Notes: generated by a model not told the origin, from the letters alone. A stretch of DNA of 33,908 bases from Pseudomonadota bacterium (GCA_009926615.1 RFOM01000037.1:1-33908); one strand, 5' to 3'; positions 8,155 through 17,540 are shown, counted from the first letter of the stretch. A program made the numbers and translations.

Positions 8155-8856
8155 TCAGCGTGTTATATTAACGAAGGAGGTTCCTTCGGGATGTTTGAAC
8201 GCGAGAATTTCGGCGGTTTCCGGCAAGCTTGGTTTTTCGAGCCGGTCGATTTCAAGTTCTTTTGCAAACACAGCTGTCAGACCCAGCCACCGCTCGATTG
8301 AGGGCATGACCCGTCCGACCAGCACATGACACGCGTCTTTTAGTTCCTGATTGACAGCCAGAAGCGTAGCGTCTTCGACACTTTGAGCAATTCTGTCCAG
8401 TTCTTTCAGGCAGTCCTGCGCTGTTGCACTCAATTCTTGGGGTGACCTTTGGAGCAAGTCGAGCGGATGGGCACCGAGTGTGAGAAATGTCTGGCCGTCT
8501 TTGAGCAGAGTTTCGAGTTCTTTTTCTGCCAGCGAACTCGAATCCCACATGCGGAGTGTCGCGACTTTGATGTCGAAGACAAGCAATTCGGCCATCTCTT
8601 GCGCGACCTGCAGGCTCTCGTACGACAACTGCGCAGTATTCTCGATACGTGCCTCGGCGACGTCGGCGTCTGTCAGCCGGTTTGCCGCGAAGAGCTCAGG
8701 CTGGTCCAGATCAACTTCTTTGCCGTTGATGCGAATGGCCGTCAAACAGCTTTGGCTTCTGCCGGCGATGAGGTCCAGTTTCTCGATGAGTGAAGTTAAA
8801 TCAGTCTCATCCTGAAGCAATGCAAGGCGTCGTCCATTTACCCGAATGTCAGCCAT
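8155..8856 (-). CDS. Unrecognised conserved-looking protein, beta-grasp-like N-terminus plus helices
   Basis: This 233-residue cytoplasmic protein opens with ADIRVNGRRLALLQ and continues with TAIRINGKEVDLD, a pattern of short strands reminiscent of small beta-grasp (ThiS/MoaD/TGS-like) domains. Residues of about 90-200 look fully helical. No catalytic motif was seen. ATG 8856 is supported by GGAGG 9 bases upstream; a TTG at 8901 would add 15 residues overlapping the previous gene. It lies 41 bases after the glycosyltransferase gene on the same strand and is probably co-transcribed. I do not recognise a family; the context suggests a link with flagellar or surface-protein modification, which is inference only. 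Confidence 0.65.
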   Translation of the reverse strand: MADIRVNGRRLALLQDETDLTSLIEKLDLIAGRSQSCLTAIRINGKEVDLDQPELFAANRLTDADVAEARIENTAQLSYESLQVAQEMAELLVFDIKVATLRMWDSSSLAEKELETLLKDGQTFLTLGAHPLDLLQRSPQELSATAQDCLKELDRIAQSVEDATLLAVNQELKDACHVLVGRVMPSIERWLGLTAVFAKELEIDRLEKPSLPETAEILAFKHPEGTSFVNITR

Positions 8857-8897
8857 TGTCCTGATCCTCCGTCTCCCTGAGCATAATCTTCGGTGCT

Positions 8898-11084
8898 TCA
8901 AGCCTGACGACGAACATCATTGCGCTTTTGAATCTGGCCCATAAGGCTGTGCGCGCGACTGTTCATCGGGTCAAGCAGCAAAATATTTTCCATCAGTTTG
9001 GCAGCTTCTTCCAGCTTTCCTGAACGGAATGCGAGTCCGCCCAGTGTGAAGACCATGTTAATGTCGTGAGGATGCAGGCCGACGTAACGCGAAACAATTT
9101 GCTCTGCCTCTTCAAAGAATTCGGTATCATATGCGAGTTTGACAAGATTGAAGATTGCAACTGTATTTTCGATGTTCAGATTGCATGCACGGCTTGTCCA
9201 GCGACGCGCTTCCTCAAGTTCCCCGAGACCTTCGAACGCAAGACCGAGGCCCAAGCTGGCCATGTCATCGCGCGGTGCAAGTCCCACGGCCTTTTGAAAC
9301 TGAGGAACGGCAACATTGTAGTTGTGCTGCTGCAACGCAACAGTTCCCAAGCCGATGAGGGTTTTTCCGCAATAAGGATCAAGTTCGAGCGCGCGCGTGT
9401 AATTCGCCTGACCGTTTTCGAGATCACCGAGTTTGGTAAAGCAGTCACCGATGTGGCGGAACAGGTTTGCCCGCTGGGTCGTTGTCAGATCGGGCATCGA
9501 GAATGCTTTGTTGATCAGATGAATGGCATCGAGATACTGTTTGCCCTGAATGGTCTTTTCAATTTGTTCAAAGAAGGAATCGGCCGAATTGGTGTCCTGA
9601 ACATTGGGGCCGGACAGGGTTGCCGAGATAATCTTCCCGAAATCATCCACAGTCTGGTTAAAGTTGAGTTCGTTCTCGACGGCTTTGAAAGCAGCCCGTC
9701 GCACATTGGCGAGTTTTTCGCGCTTGTCGATCGCTTCGAACATCAGTCTGGACAGGCTGTGGATATTTCCGCCTGCAAAGGTTTTATAGAACCGGCTGGC
9801 AAACTCGCCGGCCCATCCAAAGCCGTTGGAAAGAATAGTCACGCCGCAGGCCATGCCGCACAGGATGTCATAGGTGGTATCCAAATATCTCTGCGGACTG
9901 CCGTTCGAGGGCGCAAGCGGGCTGTGGATTAGAGCATCGCAGGCTGCAATCAGCGGTGAAAGCTGGTTGCCCACAAGAAGCTTGTTTCCGGAATCACTCG
10001 GATTCAGGAAAAACACGTGTTCTTCAAGCTGCAGGTCGACAACAGCCTGCCTGACATCGGCACTCGATGCGCCCGTGCTGCAGAACAGAAGCTTCACTTT
10101 GCCTGCAAATTTTGAGTGGCTCTGCAACAGACTCTTGAAACCGTAAACTGTGTCAAGTGCACCTGAGTCGACTTCCAGCGGGCCGGTTTGCAAAAGAACA
10201 AAGTCGTTTGCTGCCAGTCCGAGAGCCTTGCGGATGTCGCGCTTGTTGCTCTCCCATTTTTCAAGATTGAAAATTTGTGTGTTGACGCCGCGGTTGATAC
10301 GGCGGATGCGCTGCGGGCTCACTTCTTCAAGATACGCCCACGTGGCTCCTTCTTTGTCGAGCGAGATGATTGCGTCGCAAGTTTTGAGCACTTCGCGTCT
10401 GATGGTTTTTTCGCGCGTCATTTGCGGAGGAAGTGCCGCAAACGGAGTTGCCCTCCAGAGTCCGAGCGTTGCCGGAGGACGGGGGGCATTTTGCCAGATG
10501 AGCAAACGGTTCTGGAGTGACCGGCGTGCTTTCAGCGCCTGATAGGTCGACAGTGATGCTTCACCGACGGCAACAACCAGATCCGCGTCACGAATTTCGT
10601 TCTCAAGTCCGCCGAGAAATGATTTGTTTTCAAGGGTCGTCTCAAGAGGTTTGCACGTCAGGGCAACGGGAATGTTTGCAAGGTTGCAGGTTTCGACAAA
10701 AGTATGAAAAGAACGTTCTTCCTGATCGGCTGTCAGAATAACTCCGCTGACACCCGTTTTCGCAACCACGGCATTCCAGATTTCAAGCTCGCAATGGTGC
10801 GGCAGAAGCGGCGCAACGAAGGCGATTTTCTTTCCAAGCTGTGCAACCTGGTTGGAGTTTTGCTTGGACGGTGAATTCTGTTCGGGAGCCGGCTTCATCT
10901 TTTCGATGAATTCGACAAGTTTGTCGCTTGAGGGAGTTGCTTTCAGCGTATCAAGTTTTGAAGGCTTGATTTTCTTTTGATTTTCATCAGCGGAAACTGA
11001 AGTTGGTTTGCTCTTTTTTTCCGAGAGCTGCACCGGCTTGTCATTATTCTTTCCAGACTGGTTTTTTCTGTCCACCTTCAGCAT
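8898..11084 (-). CDS. Glycosyltransferase (GT-B type) fused to TPR repeats
   Basis: This 728-residue cytoplasmic protein has three parts. Residues 1-85 are Lys/Ser/Pro-rich and probably disordered. Residues of about 88-490 form a two-lobed GT-B fold: GKKIAFVAPLLPHHCEL begins the first lobe, CDAIISLDKEGATWA and RRINRGVNTQIFNLEK mark the lobe junction as in GT4 enzymes, and CDALIHSPLAPSNGSPQRY with CGMACGVTILSNGFGWAGEF is the donor-binding region. Residues of about 500-725 are TPRs (GDCFTKLGDLENGQANYTRA, LDPYCGKTLIGLGTVALQQH). ATG 11084 follows GGAGGGAG and lies 2 bases after the preceding stop. TPR fusions often bind protein acceptors, as in O-GlcNAc-type or flagellin glycosylation enzymes. 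The sugar and acceptor are unknown. Confidence 0.8.
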   Translation of the reverse strand: MLKVDRKNQSGKNNDKPVQLSEKKSKPTSVSADENQKKIKPSKLDTLKATPSSDKLVEFIEKMKPAPEQNSPSKQNSNQVAQLGKKIAFVAPLLPHHCELEIWNAVVAKTGVSGVILTADQEERSFHTFVETCNLANIPVALTCKPLETTLENKSFLGGLENEIRDADLVVAVGEASLSTYQALKARRSLQNRLLIWQNAPRPPATLGLWRATPFAALPPQMTREKTIRREVLKTCDAIISLDKEGATWAYLEEVSPQRIRRINRGVNTQIFNLEKWESNKRDIRKALGLAANDFVLLQTGPLEVDSGALDTVYGFKSLLQSHSKFAGKVKLLFCSTGASSADVRQAVVDLQLEEHVFFLNPSDSGNKLLVGNQLSPLIAACDALIHSPLAPSNGSPQRYLDTTYDILCGMACGVTILSNGFGWAGEFASRFYKTFAGGNIHSLSRLMFEAIDKREKLANVRRAAFKAVENELNFNQTVDDFGKIISATLSGPNVQDTNSADSFFEQIEKTIQGKQYLDAIHLINKAFSMPDLTTTQRANLFRHIGDCFTKLGDLENGQANYTRALELDPYCGKTLIGLGTVALQQHNYNVAVPQFQKAVGLAPRDDMASLGLGLAFEGLGELEEARRWTSRACNLNIENTVAIFNLVKLAYDTEFFEEAEQIVSRYVGLHPHDINMVFTLGGLAFRSGKLEEAAKLMENILLLDPMNSRAHSLMGQIQKRNDVRRQA

Positions 11085-11086
11085 CC

Positions 11087-11518
11087 CTACTCCCTCCGGT
11101 ACTGAGCCGTTTGTGCATACGCATTCATGGTTTTTTTGACCGAAAACGCAAAAGTCATCTGCTCTCTGACGCTCTCCAATTCCTTTTGGAGAAGACGTTT
11201 GAAACCCGTGTCATGCTCTGCCAGAAATTTCATGAGTGATTCACGAAACTCCGCAGACTGAAAGCCGGCCGTTTTGAGTCCCTGACTCAATGCCGAAATC
11301 ATCCGTTGACGTCGCGTCAGCAACTCTGTCCACGATGATCCGTCGTCGGAAGACTTAAATTCACGGCCTGACAGTTTCCGCGCAGTTGCTAGGTGCTCTT
11401 TGCACCACCGATTCCAAAATCCGGCCAGCGCCGGCCATTGTGAAATCAGCTCATCCGCACGGGACTGCAGCGAAGCACAATGAAATGCATAATCCGATTC
11501 AAATGAATTCGGTTTCAT
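11087..11518 (-). CDS. Small helical protein, possible FlgN/FliT-like chaperone
   Basis: This 143-residue protein is predicted all-helical and without signal or membrane segments. The C-terminal end, EQMTFAFSVKKTMNAYAQTAQYRRE, resembles the closing motif of flagellar export chaperones of the FlgN/FliT type, in which a long helix ends in a lysine plus AY segment. The similarity is weak and by eye only. It is the first gene of a unit with the TPR glycosyltransferase, separated from it by 2 bases, which would suit a chaperone for a glycosylated secreted protein. ATG 11518 has GGAGG about 11 bases upstream, inside a short hairpin. Confidence 0.6.
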   Translation of the reverse strand: MKPNSFESDYAFHCASLQSRADELISQWPALAGFWNRWCKEHLATARKLSGREFKSSDDGSSWTELLTRRQRMISALSQGLKTAGFQSAEFRESLMKFLAEHDTGFKRLLQKELESVREQMTFAFSVKKTMNAYAQTAQYRRE

Positions 11519-11528
11519 GACTTCAAGG

Positions 11529-11544
11529 TCCTCCCCAAGGAGGA
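11529..11544 (-). promoter_or_regulatory. Short hairpin enclosing the Shine-Dalgarno of the small helical gene
   Basis: TCCTCC-CCAA-GGAGGA on the plus strand reads UCCUCC-UUGG-GGAGGA in the minus-strand RNA. The 3' arm is the ribosome site for ATG 11518, so a 6-base, mostly G-C stem could block initiation. Confidence 0.5.
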
Positions 11545-11613
11545 TGGCAGAGGGAGAATATTTGGATGAGTTAAAATTCTGCAGCGGGTCAGAAGTGCGA
11601 CATGGAGCGTCAA

Positions 11614-13371
11614 TCAGCGGAAGTATTCATTCCACCGGCGGTCAACCAATTTCACTGTATCCTCGTGAGGTTCAACCGTTTTTGGATACCAAGGCTTCAT
11701 GCGGCTGTCGAAAAAAACAGGAGCTTCCAGTGATGTGTGAAAACGCCGGTGAGACATTTTTGCAGCATGAATATCGGCTGCCGGTTCAAAACGTGTGAAC
11801 CATGTCCACAGAAATTTTTCTTCGCTCGCAGTTGCTTCCCGCACGTCATCGACGACCAGCACAAGTTCGTAGCCGGCGAATCCCTGATGGCGGCAAATTT
11901 CACTGACAAAATCGGGAGAATCCGAAAAAGCGGGACCGGAAATCACCAGACAGCCTTGGACAAAAACCTTTGCGTCCCTGACTCCGGAAGGCAACTCCGG
12001 AGGCGGATTTCCGTTCAGCGCACGCCGTGACGGACCAAGTGCAAGCCAGATACCCTTGCTTCCTTCATTGACCTTGGGTCCGCTGTAATCCAGCGTATCC
12101 TGACTCACATTGCTGATGACAAAGAGATCTTTGTCCCAGTTTGTGCGTTCAAGAAAATACACAAGAGTTTCACGAAAATTATCCAGATTCACGTTGCCGT
12201 CGGTCAGCATCAGAAACTTTTGCAGGGAAAGCTGTCCCTCACCGAGAATTCTCAGCCCGCTGGCTATGGCTTCCCGTTCGTACCTGTCTTTGACACGCGC
12301 TGCGGCAAGAGCATGAAATCCGGTTTCTCCGTAGGTTTTAAGCTCAAGGACACTGGGCATGACGATTGGAAATAAAGGGGAAAGCAATTTTTGAAGATAA
12401 TCCCCGATATAAAAATCTTCCTGACGCGGTTTGCCGACAACCGTTGCGGGATAAATCGCATCTTTGCGGTGAAACATTCTTTTAACATTGAACACGGGAT
12501 AGGGATGGGCAAGTGAATAGTATCCGTAATGGTCACCGAAAGGGCCTTCCGTCCGGCGCTCGTGTGCGGGAACCTCACCGACAATCGCAAACTCCGCTTC
12601 ACTCACAATCGGATAGGCCAAGTCATCCTTCCGTGTCATGTTGACCTTTTCACCCATCAGCAGACTGCACAACATGAGTTCGGGAATATCTTCGGGCAGC
12701 GGCGCGATTGCGGACAATATAAGTGCAGGCGGTCCGCCGATCAGCAAATTGACCGGCAAACTTTCGTTCTTTGCCTGTGCGGCAGCGTAATGGAATCCTC
12801 CGCCTTTGTGGATTTGCCAGTGCATGCCCGTCGTTTTTTCATCATAGATATGGATGCGGTACATCCCAAGGTTGTGTTTTCCGGACTGCGGATGCTGCGT
12901 ATAAACCAAAGGCAGAGTGACGAACCGTCCGCCGTCCTCAGGCCATTGCACCAGCGCCGGCAGTTCATCAAGTCCCCGTCCCTGAATCAACGGGCTTTCA
13001 ACCTCAAAAACCGGACCGTTGCGTTTCGTCTTCAAGCCGATTTTCAGGGCATCAAATGCAAGATCGCGGGCGTTCCAAAATGTACTCAATTTTGGCGGTA
13101 AAGCATGGTGAACAAGGTCGGCTGCACGCTGCACAAATTTTTCGGGTCGGTTTCCGAAGGCAAGTTCAATTCTGGAAACATTGCCGAACAGATTTGTCAC
13201 GACCGGAAAAGGACTCCCCTTCACATTTTTGAAAAACAGAACTTTTCCATTATTTTCAATGACGCGGCGATGAATTTCAGCCAGTTCAAGATGCGGATCG
13301 ACCTGAACGTCAATGTCCTGAACTTCGCCGCGGGCGCGCAGCGCGGCAATGAATTCGCGAAGATTTTTCAT
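11614..13371 (-). CDS. ubiD: UbiD-family decarboxylase
   Basis: This 585-residue member of the UbiD family uses prenylated FMN to remove a carboxylate from an aromatic or enoic acid. Typical blocks are present: LREFIAALRARGEVQDID at the start, HKGGGFHYAAAQAKN near residue 190, INLLIGGPPAL-like and the signature RRTEGPFGDHYGYYS near 275, whose Glu is part of the active-site Glu-Arg-Glu set. It is longer than the roughly 490-residue enterobacterial UbiD and matches the long branch seen in chlamydiae and delta-type bacteria, some of which serve menaquinone synthesis. The UbiX prenyl-transferase that makes its cofactor is not in the window. Its ATG overlaps the TGA of the membrane protein gene (ATGA), so translation is coupled. 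Quinone synthesis is the leading guess for its pathway. Confidence 0.85.
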   Translation of the reverse strand: MKNLREFIAALRARGEVQDIDVQVDPHLELAEIHRRVIENNGKVLFFKNVKGSPFPVVTNLFGNVSRIELAFGNRPEKFVQRAADLVHHALPPKLSTFWNARDLAFDALKIGLKTKRNGPVFEVESPLIQGRGLDELPALVQWPEDGGRFVTLPLVYTQHPQSGKHNLGMYRIHIYDEKTTGMHWQIHKGGGFHYAAAQAKNESLPVNLLIGGPPALILSAIAPLPEDIPELMLCSLLMGEKVNMTRKDDLAYPIVSEAEFAIVGEVPAHERRTEGPFGDHYGYYSLAHPYPVFNVKRMFHRKDAIYPATVVGKPRQEDFYIGDYLQKLLSPLFPIVMPSVLELKTYGETGFHALAAARVKDRYEREAIASGLRILGEGQLSLQKFLMLTDGNVNLDNFRETLVYFLERTNWDKDLFVISNVSQDTLDYSGPKVNEGSKGIWLALGPSRRALNGNPPPELPSGVRDAKVFVQGCLVISGPAFSDSPDFVSEICRHQGFAGYELVLVVDDVREATASEEKFLWTWFTRFEPAADIHAAKMSHRRFHTSLEAPVFFDSRMKPWYPKTVEPHEDTVKLVDRRWNEYFR

Positions 13372-14426
13372 TGTTGCAATTCACCTGTCCGGATTTTGAG
13401 AGAGTTTCTCAGCACCGAAGCCGACGAAATTGCCAGCGCCAGTGCAAACGGTCCCAGCAGAAATCCTGCGGGTCCAAATTGAGCCAAGCCGCCCATCATT
13501 GCCAGAAACATCCAGAACGGGTCGAGCGCTCCTGCTCCGCGGGCAACAAGCGGCCGAATGAAATTATCCGACGTTCCCGCGACAACGGCACAAACGATCA
13601 TTGCGATTGCCTTTTCGGGACTTCCGGCAATTGTCCAGCACCAGAGGGCGCCCCCCAATGTGACAGGCGCTGTTCCGACAACCGGTATGAACGAGAGGAA
13701 AAACGCAGCTGACGTCCATAAAAGCAGATGCGGAACGCCTGTTGACGCAAGAAAAATTCCGATGATGACCGCCTGAATAACGGAGACAAGAATGTTGGCA
13801 AGCACCAGAGATTTGAACAGCTCCGAAAAAGTCAGTCTGAGAAGCGAACGTTCCGCCGGCCAAGGGAAAAGGTATCTGAGAACTGCGATGCGCAATTGCC
13901 GGCCTGAGATCAAAAAATATCCCCAGCTGAGAAGTGCCAGAATGGATGTAAACATGGCCGACGGAAGTTCGGACAACCAGCGTCCGGTTCCCTGCCCCAG
14001 AATTGTCATCGCGCGTTGAGCTGCCTCGATAAGGAGTGATGTGAGATGCTGCGGTTCCACGTTGACCGGCAACAGACTGAGAAGCTTTTTCAGCTGCTGC
14101 GATACTGACTCGAACATCTGCCTCGCATCGCCTGCGGCGATGGATTTCATGCTTTTCGATATCTGTTCGACCGCTCCAAGCACGACAGCAGAAAAAGGAA
14201 TCAAAAAAATCACTGTCAGCGAAATTACAATGAGAACCGAAAGGGCAGCAGACTTGCGAGAGCCGCTGCGTGCCGAGAAAAAACTGTTCAGCCTGAGGTT
14301 CAGGGGCTCGCTGAGAAAGGCGAGCGCTGCGCCCAGAAGAATTCCCGCCAGCAACGGCATCAGGACCCAAAAGGCAGCCGCTGATGCAGTCAGGAAAAAA
14401 ATCCGCCGGCGGGTCATTGCGGTCAT
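13368..14426 (-). CDS. AI-2E/PerM-family membrane protein
   Basis: This 352-residue polytopic inner-membrane protein has hydrophobic segments in the family pattern. A pair lies near residues 8-40 (FFLTASAAAFWVLMPLLAG), another near 60-85 (LSVLIVISLTVIFLIPFSA), then a soluble amphipathic stretch with the SKSM and LLSLLPVN region, and a cluster of helices from about 155 to the end containing LVLANILVSVIQAVIIGIF and the family-typical PVVGTAPVTLGGALW and ARGAGALDPFWMFLAMMGGL. The family includes AI-2 exporters, sodium/proton antiporters and uncharacterised permeases, so the substrate cannot be named. Its start overlaps the gdh stop (ATGA) and its stop overlaps the ubiD start (ATGA). Confidence 0.85.
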   Translation of the reverse strand: MTAMTRRRIFFLTASAAAFWVLMPLLAGILLGAALAFLSEPLNLRLNSFFSARSGSRKSAALSVLIVISLTVIFLIPFSAVVLGAVEQISKSMKSIAAGDARQMFESVSQQLKKLLSLLPVNVEPQHLTSLLIEAAQRAMTILGQGTGRWLSELPSAMFTSILALLSWGYFLISGRQLRIAVLRYLFPWPAERSLLRLTFSELFKSLVLANILVSVIQAVIIGIFLASTGVPHLLLWTSAAFFLSFIPVVGTAPVTLGGALWCWTIAGSPEKAIAMIVCAVVAGTSDNFIRPLVARGAGALDPFWMFLAMMGGLAQFGPAGFLLGPFALALAISSASVLRNSLKIRTGELQQ

Positions 14427-17400
14427 AGACGACTCGAGGCGAGTTGTTTGGCTCCGGCTCCTCTGAGAATTTCAACAAGCTTGTCCTTCTCGGGGAGTGT
14501 GCTGTTGCTGACGTCCAGAATCATCCGGTCGACTGCCTGCTCGGCGTCAATGTATTCAAGGGCCAGCTTGTAGACGCGCTCCGGATCCAGCGTTTCAAGA
14601 AGGGACAGGCCTTCTTTGTAAATCAGATGGCTCGCCATATATGCGCTCATAATAGCGATTTTGTGCGCGCGCGGCAGTCTTGAAATGATCCGGTCGCGAT
14701 ATTTTTCGACGAGAATCTGCGGGCAGTGCTGGTAAAGAATGAAGTTGAACTTCTCGGCAGACAACTCCGAATCAGACATCTTGTTGAGCCGCTCGCGGGC
14801 AATGTCTTTCGCTTTGTTGATTTGTGCCGAAATTTCGTAACTCAGAGCAACAAGATTTGTTTCATTGGGACTCTTCGTCCACTCTCTGAACAGCAATTTC
14901 GCTTCCCTGTCGGCCTTGTCACGCAAAAGCATAATGACCTGATTGACGTAGGTGGTTTTGATTGCCGCAAACTCTTCGGGGGCGAGCGTCAGGCAGGCAA
15001 TAATCTCATACGATGAGCAAATCACGCCGGTCTTGTTGGCCGAACTGTCTTTGATGACGACAACTCCGCTCTGCATTAATTTTTTGCGGGCAACATCGGT
15101 AAAGAAAATATTTGCGCCTTCAACGATGGCAAGCGAACTCGGAGTACCGTCGGATTTCAGGTAGCGCTGCCAGTTGGATTCTTTGACCGTGTAGGGGCGT
15201 CCGCCGGCAGGAATAAAAATTTCCGCTTCGACGTTTGCGTAAAGATTGTCGCGTGTCTTGATGTTTTCCTTGGAGTCGGCAGAGATGACAAACGCCTTGG
15301 TGTCGCTGCCCAGTTTGCTCTTGTTGAATTCAACAATGGACTTGTTCTCACGCACAAGCCTGAGCAGTTCGTCCCAATTCAAACCGTTCGGATCGAAAGC
15401 TGCGCCGTATCCGTCTCCGACTGCAACGACCTTTGCACGTTCTCCGTATTCACGGTGAAGAATTTTGAGTTCGTTGCCGGCCACATCCCCGTCCGGTCCG
15501 CCCGTCATTTTGACCCTGAAAGTGGACTGCGGTGAGTTGAGCTTCAGATACTGCAACGTGTTGTCGAGGTAAACGTTCAAGCCTTCCGAGGTCACCCCGT
15601 AAGTTTTGTGGTTGATTCCAAAGTCCGGCTTGCTCGACATAAACGCATAAGCGTATTTGTAGCCGCGATAGAGCGCATGTTCGATGACCCAGACAATAAG
15701 GTCATCGGTCATGTTTTCATCCGGCCCCAAATAAATGATTTCTTCCTGTCCGAAGTAGTCGATGATTCCGTCGGCAAGTTTGCCTGTCTTGGCATCGAGC
15801 GTAATGAGGTCAAGCAGTCCTGAAATTGCTGCTTTGACCGCAAGGGCACGGTTTCCGCCGGGACGCACAACCAAAACGGCCTTCGATCCGCCCTCGGGGA
15901 TGTCTTTGTTTTTCATTTGCTGCGCAGATGCGAGTCCGTTGACTTCGTCGAAAACACCGGCAAGAGCATTGTCGTAATCGGCCGAGTTGCGCGGCATTAC
16001 GACTCGCACACCGCCGCGGGCAATGTCGCGGTACCTGACCTGAAAGCCGCGGAAGTCGCGGCCGATCATGAAGAAGATCCCATAGGGTGATTCGGGATAA
16101 AATTCCTTGTTCAGGCACTTGGGATCAACGCGGAACGACAGACCGCCTTTGGAGACAAGGAAATAGTTTGTTTTGAGAATGTTCTGAAGAAAATTGAAAC
16201 CTTCGCGCAGGATGTTTCTTTCGACATCGTCCTGAATGTCGACCAGCATGCCTTCGATGTTTCTTGAAACTTCGGCAGCGCGCGACTTGCGGTCTCCGTT
16301 GAACCGCGGATCAAATCGTGCACGGAAATACCTGATGCAGTTCTCCATGAAGGCGTCATTCCGGACGATGACTTTTGAGACCCGATCGAGCGAGTAGTAG
16401 TAAGGGTTCACTTTGGTCAAAAAGATGTGCGACCAGTTGGCGACTGCACGGATGAGATTCGTTTCATTGAGACTTTGCGGATTGTTTCCTTGCATAAGCG
16501 CCGAAAACTCGTCGCCGTGGTCAACGTAGTTCAGCGCCTTGAGCGCTTTCATTACGCGGCCCCAAGGGGTTGAATCCGGATTCATTCTCTCTCCGGAATT
16601 GGCAATGGCGGAAATCTGGATGATGGCGAACTGCTCATTGTCGACGAGCCTGATTTCAAAGCCGAGGGCGCGCCGGACGCTGAACTGGTAGCGGTTCAGG
16701 ATGCCGACGACGTTCTCGAGGCCTGCAGTCACAGGAAAACCCTTAAGGCCAATGTCAACGCGGAAGCCGGCCTCGTTCTCTTCTTTGAGCATCGTTACAT
16801 TGATGTAAGCGTTTTCGTTTTCGCGGCAGTATTTGACGGCGGAATATCCCACCGCAAGCATCTTGGCAGTGCTGCGCTCGAGCAGGTCGACGTCAATTGA
16901 GTTTAAAAACAATTCAACTTCATTTGACGGTTTGAGCGAGAGTGTCTGAAGGATCGAGGTTTTCTTTTGCTGCTTGTCTGCACTGCCCCAATTGGCACCG
17001 GTTCTGTAGGGAGACTGCAGAGTCGTTGAAACAGCAACTTTGTTGTCGTGTGAAAGAAAGTACGAGACGAACTTGGCCTGCAGGCGGCCGAGTCGCGGCG
17101 CGAGTTTGAGAACTGCGTTTCCGTCGGCCCCCGGCGCGATGATAGTTGATGCCTGTGTCTTCTGGTTCCAGCGCTCAACTTCCTGCCCGTCACTGAGAAT
17201 TTTACCCGACACGATCTCCGTCAGATGCTCCAGCCGCTCTTCCGGAGGCGTGATCCATTGATACAACGGCGGCATTTGGTTCAGAAACCACGGGACCGAC
17301 ACGTTGAGGCTATTACTCAGTCCGGCGAGCAGATCCTTCTGGATGATTCCCTGAACTTCTGCACCGGCGCTTGCGGCAGTCCCTGACTTGTTGCCGGAAA

Positions 17401-17488
17401 GCAGACTCAGGTCGGGGTTTTCGAGGGCGGTGTCGAGGAGTTCAACTTCAGTCAGCCAATTCTTTGAATATTTCGTCGCAGATACCAT
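14423..17488 (-). CDS. gdh: NAD-specific glutamate dehydrogenase, large (about 115 kDa) type
   Basis: This enzyme converts glutamate and NAD+ to 2-oxoglutarate, ammonia and NADH, mainly in glutamate breakdown. Its 1,021 residues are far more than the 450 of hexameric GDH and fewer than the 1,600 of the GDH-180 class. The catalytic region is clear: RDIARGGVRVVMPRNSADYD near residue 490, QQMKNKDIPEGGSK near 525 with the substrate-binding lysines, and the nucleotide-binding GGPDGDVAGNE near 665. The N-terminal 400 residues are the regulatory extension of large GDHs. ATG 17488 is chosen; an adjacent GTG at 17491 sits closer to the GGAG site (7 bases) and is an equal alternative. It is the first gene of a coupled operon with the AI-2E-family protein and ubiD. 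Confidence 0.9.
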   Translation of the reverse strand: MVSATKYSKNWLTEVELLDTALENPDLSLLSGNKSGTAASAGAEVQGIIQKDLLAGLSNSLNVSVPWFLNQMPPLYQWITPPEERLEHLTEIVSGKILSDGQEVERWNQKTQASTIIAPGADGNAVLKLAPRLGRLQAKFVSYFLSHDNKVAVSTTLQSPYRTGANWGSADKQQKKTSILQTLSLKPSNEVELFLNSIDVDLLERSTAKMLAVGYSAVKYCRENENAYINVTMLKEENEAGFRVDIGLKGFPVTAGLENVVGILNRYQFSVRRALGFEIRLVDNEQFAIIQISAIANSGERMNPDSTPWGRVMKALKALNYVDHGDEFSALMQGNNPQSLNETNLIRAVANWSHIFLTKVNPYYYSLDRVSKVIVRNDAFMENCIRYFRARFDPRFNGDRKSRAAEVSRNIEGMLVDIQDDVERNILREGFNFLQNILKTNYFLVSKGGLSFRVDPKCLNKEFYPESPYGIFFMIGRDFRGFQVRYRDIARGGVRVVMPRNSADYDNALAGVFDEVNGLASAQQMKNKDIPEGGSKAVLVVRPGGNRALAVKAAISGLLDLITLDAKTGKLADGIIDYFGQEEIIYLGPDENMTDDLIVWVIEHALYRGYKYAYAFMSSKPDFGINHKTYGVTSEGLNVYLDNTLQYLKLNSPQSTFRVKMTGGPDGDVAGNELKILHREYGERAKVVAVGDGYGAAFDPNGLNWDELLRLVRENKSIVEFNKSKLGSDTKAFVISADSKENIKTRDNLYANVEAEIFIPAGGRPYTVKESNWQRYLKSDGTPSSLAIVEGANIFFTDVARKKLMQSGVVVIKDSSANKTGVICSSYEIIACLTLAPEEFAAIKTTYVNQVIMLLRDKADREAKLLFREWTKSPNETNLVALSYEISAQINKAKDIARERLNKMSDSELSAEKFNFILYQHCPQILVEKYRDRIISRLPRAHKIAIMSAYMASHLIYKEGLSLLETLDPERVYKLALEYIDAEQAVDRMILDVSNSTLPEKDKLVEILRGAGAKQLASSRL

Positions 17489-17540
17489 CACGAAAGATCT
17501 CCACCTTTGCCGGTTTGTTTCTGTTCTTCAGGGCAGACGG

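Noticed and set aside
7627..8301. Open frame of 224 codons on the plus strand
   Set aside because: It is antisense to the barrel-protein gene and the end of the next gene, has no ribosome site and no recognisable domain.
9066..9932. Open frame of 288 codons on the plus strand
   Set aside because: It lies wholly antisense to the TPR glycosyltransferase, whose motifs are clear; a shadow of its codon pattern.
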